A program made the translations under genes and the position numbers. The notes beneath the pieces were generated by a model. The model saw only the letters and a program-made list of their open reading frames with translations, made no database searches and was not told the origin of the DNA. 64,000 bases of DNA, from the NCBI RefSeq assembly GCF_001522545.3, contig NC_031769.1, positions 14,430,256 to 14,494,255 of the forward strand, written 5' to 3'. Positions 11,197 to 21,912 of this stretch are shown here, piece after piece. The stretch's first letter is position 1; the number at the start of each line of letters is the position of its first letter. The stretch is from Parus major (lineage: Eukaryota > Chordata > Aves > Passeriformes > Paridae).

Positions 11197-14100
11197 CTGG
11201 GAAGAGCAGGTGGGGCTGTAAATCAGTTTAAGTCGCTTGAGAACTCTTGTGGTTTGTTTGGGTTTTTTGGTTTTCGGGGGGATTTTTTTTTTTTTTTTGT
11301 GGCTTTTTGTTTGTTTTCTCATTTTAATGGTATACATATTATATTATTTATTACTTTATATTCATAAGTGGTTTAGAACGTACTGTTCCATAATAGTGAA
11401 GTGTAGATAAAGAACAAGTGAATTACCAAATATTTGAATTAGTAATCATTCACAGAATTTTAAGTACAGATTTTTGGTACAGAACATTACAAAAAAATAA
11501 CGAAGCTACTGGTTAGTGAGACACCAGGGAGACAGACATCCTAGATAATTATCTGAAAATGAGCAGTGTTTTGAATCTCTCAAAGTGAAAGTCCTATGGA
11601 TTCTGAGCTCCATTTTCACACAGTGCCTTGCTTTCAGCCTTTTTTCACTCTTCTTTTTTGCCCATCCACTTTCAGATGTAACTAATCTCCCCTGGGTGGA
11701 GATTCCAGCATTACTGCAGAAACTGTCCCACTGCACATTCTGTAATAAAAAATACACCACAACAGGTTATATTTAACAAGGAAAAGAGGAATAGAAAGTG
11801 GTACATCTGCACAATGAATATAATATAGCATTGACTTGGAATTTCCTGACTTCAGCAGTGCTTCCAAAATAATAATGTATTCATAGAATTACACTTAGCT
11901 TTCTGCTTTTAAAAGGAAAATATTTGAAAGCAAAAGTATTTTCATCTTCCAAGTTTTTCTGGCTCTGTGTGTGAGATAGTGGAAATAACACAGGGCTGTG
12001 TAACCACAGCAAACAAGTGGGGTGGGAATTCTGTTGCTGCTGGCTGGCCCAAATCAGAGCAATAGTGAAGCTGTATTTTGAATTTAATAGGTAAAAGTTT
12101 TTTTCCCCCTAAACTCCATTCATTTCTATGGATGAAAATAAAATTACTCAGTTGTAGAGAGAACTGGTGATGACCTACAATTACTGATGTCTGGCATTTC
12201 CATTATAAGAGGCAGGCTTTAGTTGGCTATAATTTCAGCTGTTGGTTGGTTGAAATTTTACCTGATTAGACAGGAGTTTTCTTTGGTGGCTAAATCTCAC
12301 AGTCCAACTTTTTCAAGTCAGAAGTTCAGCAAAATTTTTAATCAGTATCTATCATGCAATTAAGCAAAAATATATTATTTTGACCATGTGGAGATGTTCT
12401 ATATTTTAAGCTTGTTTAAAATTTGGCAAAGAACTCACCATCTTGTTGGGATGTCTTTTCTGCTTTCTGTGCAAAGTCTCAGAAGTTGTAGCTCTTTGTA
12501 CTAATTTAGCACATGGATGTCCAAAAAAAGAAAAAAATATCCATCTACTCAAGCATGCTCCGAAGCAGGGACAGAATTAGATCACTGAAAAACACTTGAT
12601 TGATCCACCACTAAAAATGCTGAAAGGCAGCAGAAATATGTACATATTTAACCTCCCAGCAATTTTAACTTTAGTGGGGCTTAGCTGGTGAAATGCATAG
12701 TTATTTTCCTTCCCTGTTTTACCAGTAAAATTCCCTGGTAGTTACAAAACTTTGAAGTGTAGATTTTATTCTCCCTCTTATAAATTAATTTTGTCTTTAG
12801 CATCACTGTAAAACCAGAGACTGGTTTTATGACCACCTGACTCACTGACGTCTTCCTAGGTGTTTCTCTGGAAGGCATTATCAGATGCTCTTTGGATACT
12901 GACTTTTTAAACCGTAATAATAAAAATGCTGAAGACATGTAAAGTTGACAATTTTGGGATCTTGGTCAGTGAAGATTATTTGGCATACAGCACTGTGTCT
13001 TAGCTCCATTCTCTCTTTAGCTATTTTTTAGCATCCAGCTCAGTGCTAACAAATAGGGGTATTATTGAAATAACATAGCCAGAAGCTGTGGTACTTCCTC
13101 AGGGCTCTACCAAAGTGAAAATCTCTTCTGCTCTTCATTCTGGTTGTATCCTTCTCCCAGCCCTTCCTTTTTTTTCCCATCATCAATAGCATCTAAGAAA
13201 TATGAAATAAATGGTCTTATTAGTCTTCACAGAAGCAATACCAATCTTTTGTTTCCGTGATTAGAGAGATATGTTTGTTTTCTTTCACAGGTTACTCAGT
13301 ATGACAATAATTTTAGATACTGAGTTTTGATACTTCGCTGTGTTCCCGTGGGAGTATTTAGAGATAAGTCCACAAGCCAGCAAATTAAATAAGACATATT
13401 GCTCCTGGTTTGGAAACAGCTCTTAGAGCTGGGTGTGCTGGACACTGAATGCCAAGGGGCCTGATGGACAGGTTAGCACTGTCTTTGCCAAGTCTCCATG
13501 AGAAACTGGTAGATATTGGGTCAGGCCCTGGAAAGTTGTCTGTCTTCTTCCATTTAACTGCAGGCTTAGAGCAAGTCTGAGCAGCTTTTCCTGTGGTGAG
13601 ATTAAGCGTGGGATCAGTGCAAACACATGTGTTCTTGTGGCTTCATTGGATCCAGAAAATCTGGTGGGAGTATGTCTGCAACCTAGTCGTGATTGCTGCA
13701 AGCTGTGAGTGTGACCAGGGACACTGCAGAGCTACAAAACCTTGGGAAGACTGTGTTAAAGTCAATGACATTAGATATGCAACTGATTTACAGTGTGCTG
13801 AAAGCATCCTTCCTGTATGATATGGAAGAAAAAGCAAAGTGAGCTGTGATTTTTTTGATAAGCAAGTTTGACACATTGCTGCATTCTAAAATTATCTGGG
13901 AAGTTTTTTGTTTGACTTTTTGTTTTTCAGACTAAAGATATAATACTGATTTTTAGTAACTAAAAATTGCAACCTGTAGGGTGTTTACAAGTTCTAGAAT
14001 CTAAATCAAGGTTTTGTCTATCACTTATGTGATATCTACCTACTCCATGCCCTATTATTTAGCTTATGGGAAAAAAATGTGCTAGTGTTACTTTTTTTCC

Positions 14101-16363
14101 ATCTGTTCCGTAACCTCTGATATTGAACTCCTAAAAGCTCCAAGCAGACTAAACAGGTCATAGTCAAAACAGTAAGATTGCTTTTCATGCATTCTTTAAA
14201 TCAGATGTTTTAATTATAGCTTTCTGTTTGTTTGCTAATTAGAAAACAGGCCCACAATGTGGTATCTATCTACTTCCATTTGAATCAATAAACAGAGAAG
14301 TCATGAGAAAGGGACCTCTTCCCTTCAGGGAGTCTTTTCTTGTTAATGTTGACTCAGGTTGTTAGTGCTTATTCTTGTCTCCTTTCCTCTTCTGCTTACT
14401 TCCCAGTCTTTTCTCTTTCAGTTCCTTCTTGGTCCCCAATGTGAGTGAGATATGTTGCCTTTCACATTAGCATCTATGCATTTGTACTTCATATTTACCT
14501 GCTCTGTCATGAGTGTGCTGTATTTTCCAGTCTGCACTGAGAAACTAAGGTCTTTAATCAGGTTGAATAATGCTCTTTAAGCCAATAAAAAGATCAATTG
14601 TTAGTTTCATTGTAAGTGAAACAAGAGAAATACTTTAGCTATAAATAATGAATACGTACTTTTAAATAACTTGTGAGACCTGTTCGGAATAATCCTGAAG
14701 GTTTGACTCCCATCTGAAAATCACAGTGATGGCTGAGAAATGAGTACTTCATGTGCTTGCAACTTGATTAAATTGAGTTAAGTTACTTAATGGTCTGACT
14801 TTTTCTGTTTGCTCTGTGCTTTGGATGACATAGTCAGTTTTTATAACTTATCTTTTATGGTTGTCCTGCAAAGACTTAACGTGTATATATTGCTTTATTT
14901 TGGTGTGTGTAGAGAATTTTTTACACCATGATTAGTTTCTTCCTTGCTGAACAGACCACTGTAAATTTCAATAGGGAAGCAGAAAAGCCCCTTAACAAAT
15001 TTTAAGGAAGCTTCTAAAAAAATGATTTGAGGATGTACTATTTAAAGTGAATTGCATCAGGTACTGGGTTATTTTGAAATAAAATATGTCTGAATAACAG
15101 TGACCTGATTTTTGTCTGTTCAGACTTGCTACTGCACACCATGAAATTAGAAACTATTTGTAAGAGAGGGAATATTCAGAAAATCAAATGTAACCAAAAT
15201 GTTGTGATGTTAGAGGGATGCAAATTCCCACTTGTTTAACTGTTAGTGCAGGGTATTTTGGAGTCCCTGCAGACTGTAGACACACCTTGCTTGTATTCCA
15301 TATTTCTCCTGTGTGTCAACTCTGAAGGGCTTTTCCCACAATCTGGAAATCAAGGAACCTCAGTTAAAACAAATACCATAAAAGAGCAAGGTAAATTTTT
15401 TCAAATTTTAGGAACATTATCTGTCTTCAATCCTCTCACTAGACCTACATTAAAATAATGATAACAACCCAAATATAGAATATTTGAACTGCCCTTTTCC
15501 AGGCCAGATGTGCTATGTTATGTAATGCCATTTTAGGGCGATTGCTGGAGCTTGGAGTAAAAGGAAAAGGAACATATTGTAGGTATTGCCCCAAAGAGCA
15601 AACGTCATAAAAAACATTATAAAACTCAAGGCCTTGACCAAAACATTTTAGCAAATGTAAGTTTTACACAGAGCCTTGCCTCCATACAGGCTGGATTCCT
15701 CAGCAAGGTACAATCCAGCCACAGGCCCCAGAGCTTGCAGAAAGACACAGATCGCATCCCAGCACGCACTTTACCTGGACACATTGTAGCTGCTAAGAAC
15801 TCACCCCTTCAGGCATGGCTCGCTTCTAAGGCAAATGCACTACAACAGAAATTTTCTCCATATGCTTTTCAAAACCCTATTAAATCAAAACCATCCAAGC
15901 AAGTAGTTGTTGATATGTGTATGCAACAGGCTTTCCAGAAATCCTCAGTAAATAAAGCACCAATGTTTTCCCCGGCTTTCTGGGAGAAAATCTGCTGAGT
16001 TCAGAGCACTGTGATCAATCCACATTGCAAAGTCACAAATACAGAAACAAAGGACAATCGCTGTCCATTTTGTGCACTGCAGATTCATTAATCAGACTCC
16101 ATATTCTTCACTGCTTCAAAGTGTGTTCTCAGGATGATGTGCCAGTGTCCTGCCTCCATGGCTTACATAGCTGTGTCCTCTGTCACTGCAGCCAAAGAGG
16201 GGACAGCACACTCACCACTTGAAGCATTTCACAGCTGTGATCTCAAGCAGAGGACAAATGACTACACAGAGCATTTGAGAGGAAACTATACCAGTGGAAA
16301 GCCTTGGAGCATCTACAGCAAGAGTCTGAATACGTATAGGGAGCACACCACAAGAGCCACTGA
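11197..16363. other. Non-coding stretch with homopolymer tract
   Basis: No supported gene. A T16 run lies at 11283-11298 in T/G-rich sequence. A 139-codon stop-to-stop frame without an initial ATG ends at 15998 (plus). Its length is within what chance gives in this much sequence, and it shows no motif. The rest is AT-rich with ordinary stop density. Confidence 0.5.
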
Positions 16364-16390
16364 GCTCAGGCAGCTCAGGCAGCTCAGGCA
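16364..16390. repeat. Three perfect copies of a 9-bp unit (GCTCAGGCA)
   Basis: GCTCAGGCA is repeated three times without mismatch, and a further GC follows. It adds a three-residue periodicity to overlapping open frames on both strands (QLRQLRQ on plus, LPELPEL on minus). These frames show no other sign of being genes. Confidence 0.9.
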
Positions 16391-19077
16391 GCATTTCTTC
16401 TCTTTGAAACATCTTTTCACTGTGAAGAAAATTTTCTTCCTTTTCAGGCATTCTGCAGCAAGGGCAAAAATAGGAACCCAATTAGGCCTGGCCTCTGCAG
16501 GGAGGAGAGAGCGGGTGAGGACAGAGGGGGCTGTGCTGTGGTTATGCCTAGGGCACAACCTGTGCAGGAACTCGCTGTCCCTCAAGAGAAATGTGACCTT
16601 TAGCGACTCACTTGTTCTCAGAGGGGTTGGCAGAGCAGCTATCCTTGGCAAGAGCAGCAGGGGAGGCTGTATCTGAGCCCTGTTCCTCGAAGGCCTAAGC
16701 CTTGGGGTGTTTATATTTGAGGTCACCTTTACTTCCACCTTGTAGACTCAGGATGAAGGATAGGATAAAGTCTTTTCCCAGCCTACTGAAGAGATACCTG
16801 CTTCCCTCAGGAAGAGGGACTCAGCAGTAAAGGGGCAGCATTTGCAGGCTATTGAAGTGTCCCCATGGCTTGAGATTCTGTAAAGCTGACCAAGGGATAG
16901 GGATAGGCAAGGATAGGTAGGTAGTTTGAGCACAGCAGATACCAGTAATCTGCCAACTCTTCTTACTTACTCTCCATCTCTGTGCTAACTGGGCCAGTCA
17001 CATCTCTCACTTGGCCTTAGGAGGGCTGGTGTGCCTGCATAGCTCTTGAGTGTTGTTCAGAAAAGTCAGTGTGGGTTTTCAAACCTATTTAGTTCTGCTA
17101 ATGTATTTCATTGCTAAGGTATTTCTAGATCTGTGCCTTTATTTTTATTTTTTTTTTTGCATCAATAATATGAATAGGAGAAACTTTCTGGCTTTATAAA
17201 AAAAGTGTTTAACCTCATAGCCTCACTCTGCAACTATCCCAGTTTGTATTTGTCTTTTCTGTGTGAGCATCCCAGTTATTCAAAAGATGCCAGTAGAGGT
17301 GTCCAATGTCTTGGACAAGGGCCTGAGTTCTTCCTGTGTGCTGCCAATGCTTTTCTTTATCTTATGATCATGTTTTGCATCCTATAATCATGTTTGTATT
17401 TTATCAGGACAATCCTGTCTCGGCTGCACTAATCCTGTGATCAGCCAGCAAGTTCATGATTATCTTGCTCCTCTGTTGTTTCCATTTTGTTCTTGTTGTT
17501 AGTTTAAATCTTGATTTCACATTTTCTACTTTTAAGTTTCTGCTCATGTCTAGTACCTCAGTCCCCCTTCCTGGCTTTTTCTGGGGGGAAAAAAAACCAA
17601 GAAAAGTTATGTTAGTGGTGCCACCTTATCTGTTGCTTTTATTCAAGGCACTTGTATTTTATGCAAAATAATAACGTAAAACTCTAAGTAGAAGCATCAG
17701 GAGGCCTTGCACTTTTAAAAATTGCAATAATGCAGAAAGTCTTGGGCAGCATGTGCCTGCTGACTGCACCAGGACAGGCAGCTTGTGGAAAGCAAATGTT
17801 GTAGTGGCTGGCAACATGCACAGAGTCTACAGCTCACAGGGGATCACTGTAGGGAGTTTATGCGATTGATTAAACGATATTGTGCACAGTCATCAAAAAT
17901 GGAGCCTCACAATAATTGTAATGATGTGCTCTGTTCTAATCTTTGCTTGCATAATATCAGAGGAACATCTATTTCTAGATAAAATAAAAGTAAATGGATA
18001 TAACTGAGCCTCACAAAGTTATCCTGTTGCTGGAGGTAAGATGAGAGAGAAAATAAATTCACTGTCCTGTTACCAATAAAATTTTAAAAATTCACAGGTG
18101 GAGAATTTGCTGCTTTTGGGGCTGGTACAGCAGGTCTCTGAGTGTCCATGCAGTAGAAACAGCAGTGATCAGTGTGTTCCACAAAGGTGGGTTTGAAGAA
18201 GCATTAGAGATTTTATAGCAGCTGAAATATAAATAAAGGAGAAAGGCAAATGTCTGAGGATGAGTCAGCCAAGAGGTGAATGCATTTACTCATAAGTGGT
18301 CTGTTTTGTAGATCACATTGAGACTCCTTAGCCAAGATAAGGCTGCAGACTCTGGGCTTGAACTTTTTAGAAATCTTTGATTAATTGTTAGTGGATGATC
18401 CATCTAAAATGTTCCTGCTTCTTTCTCTCTTTCTTTTTTACAGCTCCTGTTTCTTTGGTTTTCTGTTCTCTTGCCTTTTCCTTTTTCTCTGTAATTTTTT
18501 TCTCTAATTAAATATAAATAAAAAGGACTGCATGTTCTGTGCTGTCACTTATGATACATAAGTTCTCAGTAGAAGTCCCACATTCAGTAGTGATTTTAAC
18601 TGACAGATTGCAATTAAATAAAGATAGAAGGCTTATAGGTTTCAGCTGCATATCTGCATTTCTTGTCTTCTGTGTGGTTTTGTTTTCCAAGTTAACTGAC
18701 TTTTCAACACGTGTACATGTATAAATATTTCTGCTTTTCAATCTGATCAGATTAATATTATTTAGGTCACCTCTAGTCAAGCAAGCCATGCTGGCATGGC
18801 AATGTCAGCTAGGGGAGGGCCGGGTTTTGGGTTTCTTTGGTTGGTTGTTTTTGTTTTTGTTTCTTGTCTAATTGGGGAAAATCTGAGTTTAATGTGCAGT
18901 GCAACTAGAAGAATTCTCGAAAGGACGCAAGAAAAATTAATGGGTTTTTTTATTATTATTTTTTAGGGGGGGGTGTTTTTTTGTTGTTTTGTTGTTTGTT
19001 TGCTTGTTTTCCTGAGACAGCTCATTTTCCTTTGGGTAAAACTCCACAGGTGAGATTCATCTTCTTTTTCTCCTTTT
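16391..19077. other. Non-coding stretch ending in a T-rich tract
   Basis: No supported gene. The segment 17860-17990 is AT-rich with occasional CG (TTATGCGATTGATTAAACGA) and could be a conserved regulatory stretch. From about 18810 to 19077 the plus strand is strongly T/G-rich (TTTTTG and TTGTTG motifs and a run of eight Gs near 18967), running straight into the CpG island. Confidence 0.45.
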
Positions 19078-19640
19078 TCCGCCCTTTTTCCGCGCTCCGT
19101 GCGCGGTGCGCGGCGCGGCCCAGGCGGGAGCTCCGCGCTGCAGCTCGGGGCCGCGCTCGGGGCCGCGCTCGGGGCCGCGCTCGGGGCCGCGCTCGGGGCC
19201 GCGCTCGGGGCCGCGCTCGGGGCCGCGCTCGGGGCCGCGCTCGGGGCCGCGCTCGGGGCCGCGCTCGGGGCCGCGCTCGGGGCCTCCCCCGGCCCGGCCC
19301 GGCCCGGCCGCTCCGCCGCGGGCAGCAGGAGCGAAGGCAGCCGGCCCGGGGGAGGCTCGGCCGCCCTGCCCTGGCAGCAGCCGGCCCTTGGCGGCCGCAG
19401 AGCCGATGTGTTTCCCCGTGTCCTGCCAATTCCAGGCAGACAGAGCGGCCGCGGGAACAGCTGCAGAGCAGGAAGCGAACCCAGAAAGAGCTGAAAGCTG
19501 ATGCTGAGCAGCAGCAGCAGGCGGGACAGAGGATGCCTGATGCAGCTCTGCTCCCTCGACCGTGTAGCACATTCCCGGTGGGACCGCGGATGCGGCGCAG
19601 CGGCAGCGATCGCCCTCCTGCAGGAGCACTGCCGTGCTGA
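19078..19640. promoter_or_regulatory. CpG island, probable promoter / 5' exon region
   Basis: About 560 bases are dense in CG dinucleotides and GC-box-like sequence, with sharp AT-rich borders on both sides. This is the standard signature of a vertebrate promoter. The core is a 12-bp minisatellite (separate entry), flanked by CCGGCCCGGCCCGGCC and by non-repetitive GC-rich sequence up to about 19640. A polypyrimidine tract precedes it on the plus strand (about 19060-19090). Open frames of 131-219 codons cross it on both strands, but they result from the repeat and from the scarcity of stop codons in GC-rich DNA. No frame is convincing as protein. The transcript it serves, and its direction, cannot be told from here. 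Confidence 0.7.
19143..19284. repeat. Perfect 12-bp GC minisatellite, 11.8 copies of GCTCGGGGCCGC
   Basis: The unit GCTCGGGGCCGC is repeated eleven times in full plus ten bases, with no mismatch across 142 bp. Because 12 is a multiple of 3 and the unit has no stop on either strand, all six frames are open and encode four-residue periodic peptides such as (RGRA)n, (GAAL)n and (GPRS)n on plus and (RGPE)n on minus. Every unit carries a GGGG run, so four consecutive units offer the four G-tracts of a long-loop G-quadruplex. The complete homogeneity implies recent expansion or ongoing homogenisation, or possibly an assembly collapse at a hard-to-sequence site. A 16-base match to the unit also occurs at 22-37. 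Confidence 0.95.
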
Positions 19641-21192
19641 ACGTCAGGCAGAAAGCAAACCTGAGCGCATTCAAGCGAAAAGCCTCATGTCATTTCAAAA
19701 AAACTAGCTACAAGTTAAGGAGAGTTAGTAACTATTGTATTAACTGTAGTTTTCCCAACATAAAATCCAATTATCTTGGAAAGTGAAATTACTTTCTTTT
19801 TTAACCTTGCTGGCCTTTTGAAGAGAGGCCTCTTCTCTTATGGTCATTCCTCATTTCTTATGGAGATGATCTGCACCCCAGGAGAACAGAAGCTGTCCCC
19901 CCCAGTTCTGCTTGGAGCAAGGTGACTCTGGCTCCTGGTATATTTTCCATTGAAGAGGATGCTATGAAACAGGAAAATTTGATTCTATCCTGGGTCCTAT
20001 TCACATGTAGCTTGGTAATCCCACTTCTTGTTAGCATAAATACTAAAGACTGAGAAAACTTAGTTCAGGCTCTCCTGCTCCAGACCTCTGGAGCAGCCTA
20101 TACCACTGCAGCCTTTCTACTTTGTCTGTATTCAGTCCCTTTCAGTGTCAGTCCTTCTCACTGGGAATTTTTGATGAAGAAAAACCTTAAATGCAAACTA
20201 CTTCCCAGGCCAGTAAGAAATATTTAAACACTTCAGGCATTCAGTCTGTGATTCAGAGATTTATTTATAAAACTGTTGATTTTGGGACACTAAACCATTG
20301 CATTTAAACTGCAGAAGTGAGTCATATTTGTGGGAGGTAATTACTACCAGAAAGCACAACTAGCTTTTGTAGGTTTCTCTGTAAAATGTCCACTTATGAT
20401 CTGCAACTACTAAAAATAACATGCTTTGTTGAATTTCAGCACAAGTTATCTTTACAGAATTATGTGGCTTTTTACATGTATTCTGTTTTCCTGACATATG
20501 AAGAAATAAATGACTCACATACCTGAGAATTTATTTGAGTGTTTTATATGGACTGTCCTGACCAGGTAGCTTGTTCTGCTTATATGGTTTTCATGAAAAG
20601 CAAAGACTTTGTGGTAACATCTAGAAAGAAGCCATTTAGCATGGGAACAGTGATTGTAGCAAGCACTTATAAGCAGAGTTTGTTCATCAGAAATGTCTCT
20701 GATTTCTTATTTCATCCAATCCCACAATAATCTACTCAGTCTGTTTTCTTCTCCATGGATAATAGATTTTTGGAAGCTGATTGAGTTCCAGATGTCCAAC
20801 ACCTGCAGAAGCTACTCACAGGGCTGAAGGGAACTTTCCTCATTATCCCTCAGTCATGACTGAGGAATTCAGGTTTATTTAACTTGTGGTCACTTAGCAG
20901 CACACCCTACTAGCAGATGAGTCAGATGGTATGCCACCTATCCCAAGAGAATACCCTGCAACTGGGTTCAGGAAAATAATGTTATCCATCCTGGCATACT
21001 GGGCTTTGAACAGTTTTTCCCATGTCAATCACGGAATACTTCAGGTGCATCATGAACCCAAGCAGCCTTTCATTGCTAGCAGACCAAAAATGGAGCTGCT
21101 ACCCAGCAGTTAAACCACAGTGTTCTGACTACCTCCTTCCCCTTCAAAATGGACAATTATAGAAGAGGCCTTCCTTTAAAAACTGCTATTAC
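19641..21192. other. Non-coding stretch
   Basis: AT-rich sequence returns at once after the CpG island. I see no coding exon, repeat family or RNA gene. Small open frames at 20539-20730 and 20931-21113 have no recognised motif. Confidence 0.5.
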
Positions 21193-21395
21193 CTGTTTGT
21201 GTGATTTGCCAGGAACCAGGTAGTGTCTGCTACATTTCCCAGGAATCTTGTGTCAAGATCATGGTCAGGAAGCCTTTCCCCTGTTCTTCCTGCTCTTCCA
21301 AAATGAATCCAGCTCCCACTAGCTCCATAGCCATTGAGAGGTGATGGCATCAGAGATGGGGGACATGGGACCTGCACTTGCCTTTCCATGGGTTT
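21193..21395 (-). CDS. Candidate internal coding exon, unknown protein
   Basis: On the minus strand a 203-nt segment is bounded by a good acceptor (TTTAGATTTCTTTCTCAG, exon starting at 21395) and an acceptable donor (AACAG|GTAATA, exon ending at 21193). It is open in one frame for 67 codons and enters in phase 0. Two bases remain at the donor, and an in-frame TAA follows directly inside the intron. The peptide starts KPMERQVQVPCPPSLMPSP, continues LNGYGASGSWIHFGRAGRTG and ends with ...DTTWFLANHTN. It is proline- and glycine-rich at first, then mixed, with one N-glycosylation sequon (NHT). No family was recognised. An exon of this size with both splice signals is typical of a vertebrate gene, but AG...GT-bounded open frames also arise by chance in 64 kb. 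A spliced transcript or a conserved orthologous protein would decide it. Confidence 0.35.
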
Positions 21396-21766
21396 CTGAG
21401 AAAGAAATCTAAATATTACCATGCTGAGCTATACCCCTTTGAGTAGCTCCATCTTATTCTACCCATGTGTTTTTACAAATAAGCACTTATTTTATTTTTC
21501 CTGGCTTTAAATGTATCATTTTTTTCCCCCTGGGATCAGGTTTTAATTACCAGCTGTCTCTGAACAAATGAGCTGCACTTGACCATGGCAGCAGGGCTGG
21601 CTACCAGAGGGTTTGTCCACATGAAGTGAGCTCCCCATGCTGCTTGGATACCACTGTGATTTACCCCTTCAGGAAGAGGCCTGAGTGCCTGTCACCCCAC
21701 ACTTGGAGACACCACACATTGAGGGATGTCAGCTGGTGGTCAGGAAAGGTCAGGACTGTCTCTCAC

Positions 21767-21912
21767 CATTAAGATTACCTCAACTGGTAAGAGCAGCGTG
21801 CTGATAATGCCAAGGTCATGCGTTTGCTCCCTGAACAGGCCATTCACTTAAGAGCTGGACTTAATGGTCCTTGTGGGTACATTCCAACTCAGAATATTCA
21901 GTGATTCTGTGA
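21767..21912 (+). mobile_element. TguSINE1-like SINE: tRNA-Ile-derived head with CR1-type tail
   Basis: The left part (about 21767-21842) resembles tRNA-Ile. It keeps CTCAACTGGTAAGAGC, GTGCTGATAATGCCAAGGTC and a decayed B box (GCGTTTGCTCC where GGGTTCGATCC is expected). It runs into CCATTCACTTAAGAGCTGGA, then CTTAATGGTCCTTGTGGGTA, CATTCCAACTCAGAATATTC and AGTGATTCTGTGA. This second half is the 3' tail of avian CR1 LINEs, with its terminal short-repeat ending. The fusion matches TguSINE1 of songbirds, whose copies were mobilised by CR1 reverse transcriptase. Mismatches in both promoter boxes mean it is an old, inactive copy. I did not find clear target-site duplications. Confidence 0.85.

Noticed and set aside
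15580..15998. 139-codon stop-to-stop plus-strand frame ending ...MFSPAFWEKIC
   Set aside because: It has no ATG near its start and no recognised family. A few frames of this length are expected by chance in 64 kb.
18981..19640. 219-codon arginine-rich frame (and 131-205-codon frames on both strands) across the CpG island
   Set aside because: All arise from the stop-free 12-bp repeat and GC-rich flanks. All six frames are open there, so openness carries no information about coding.
21767..21842. tRNA-Ile-like sequence
   Set aside because: The acceptor stem is not paired, the B box is mutated, and it continues directly into a CR1 tail. It is a SINE head, not a tRNA gene.
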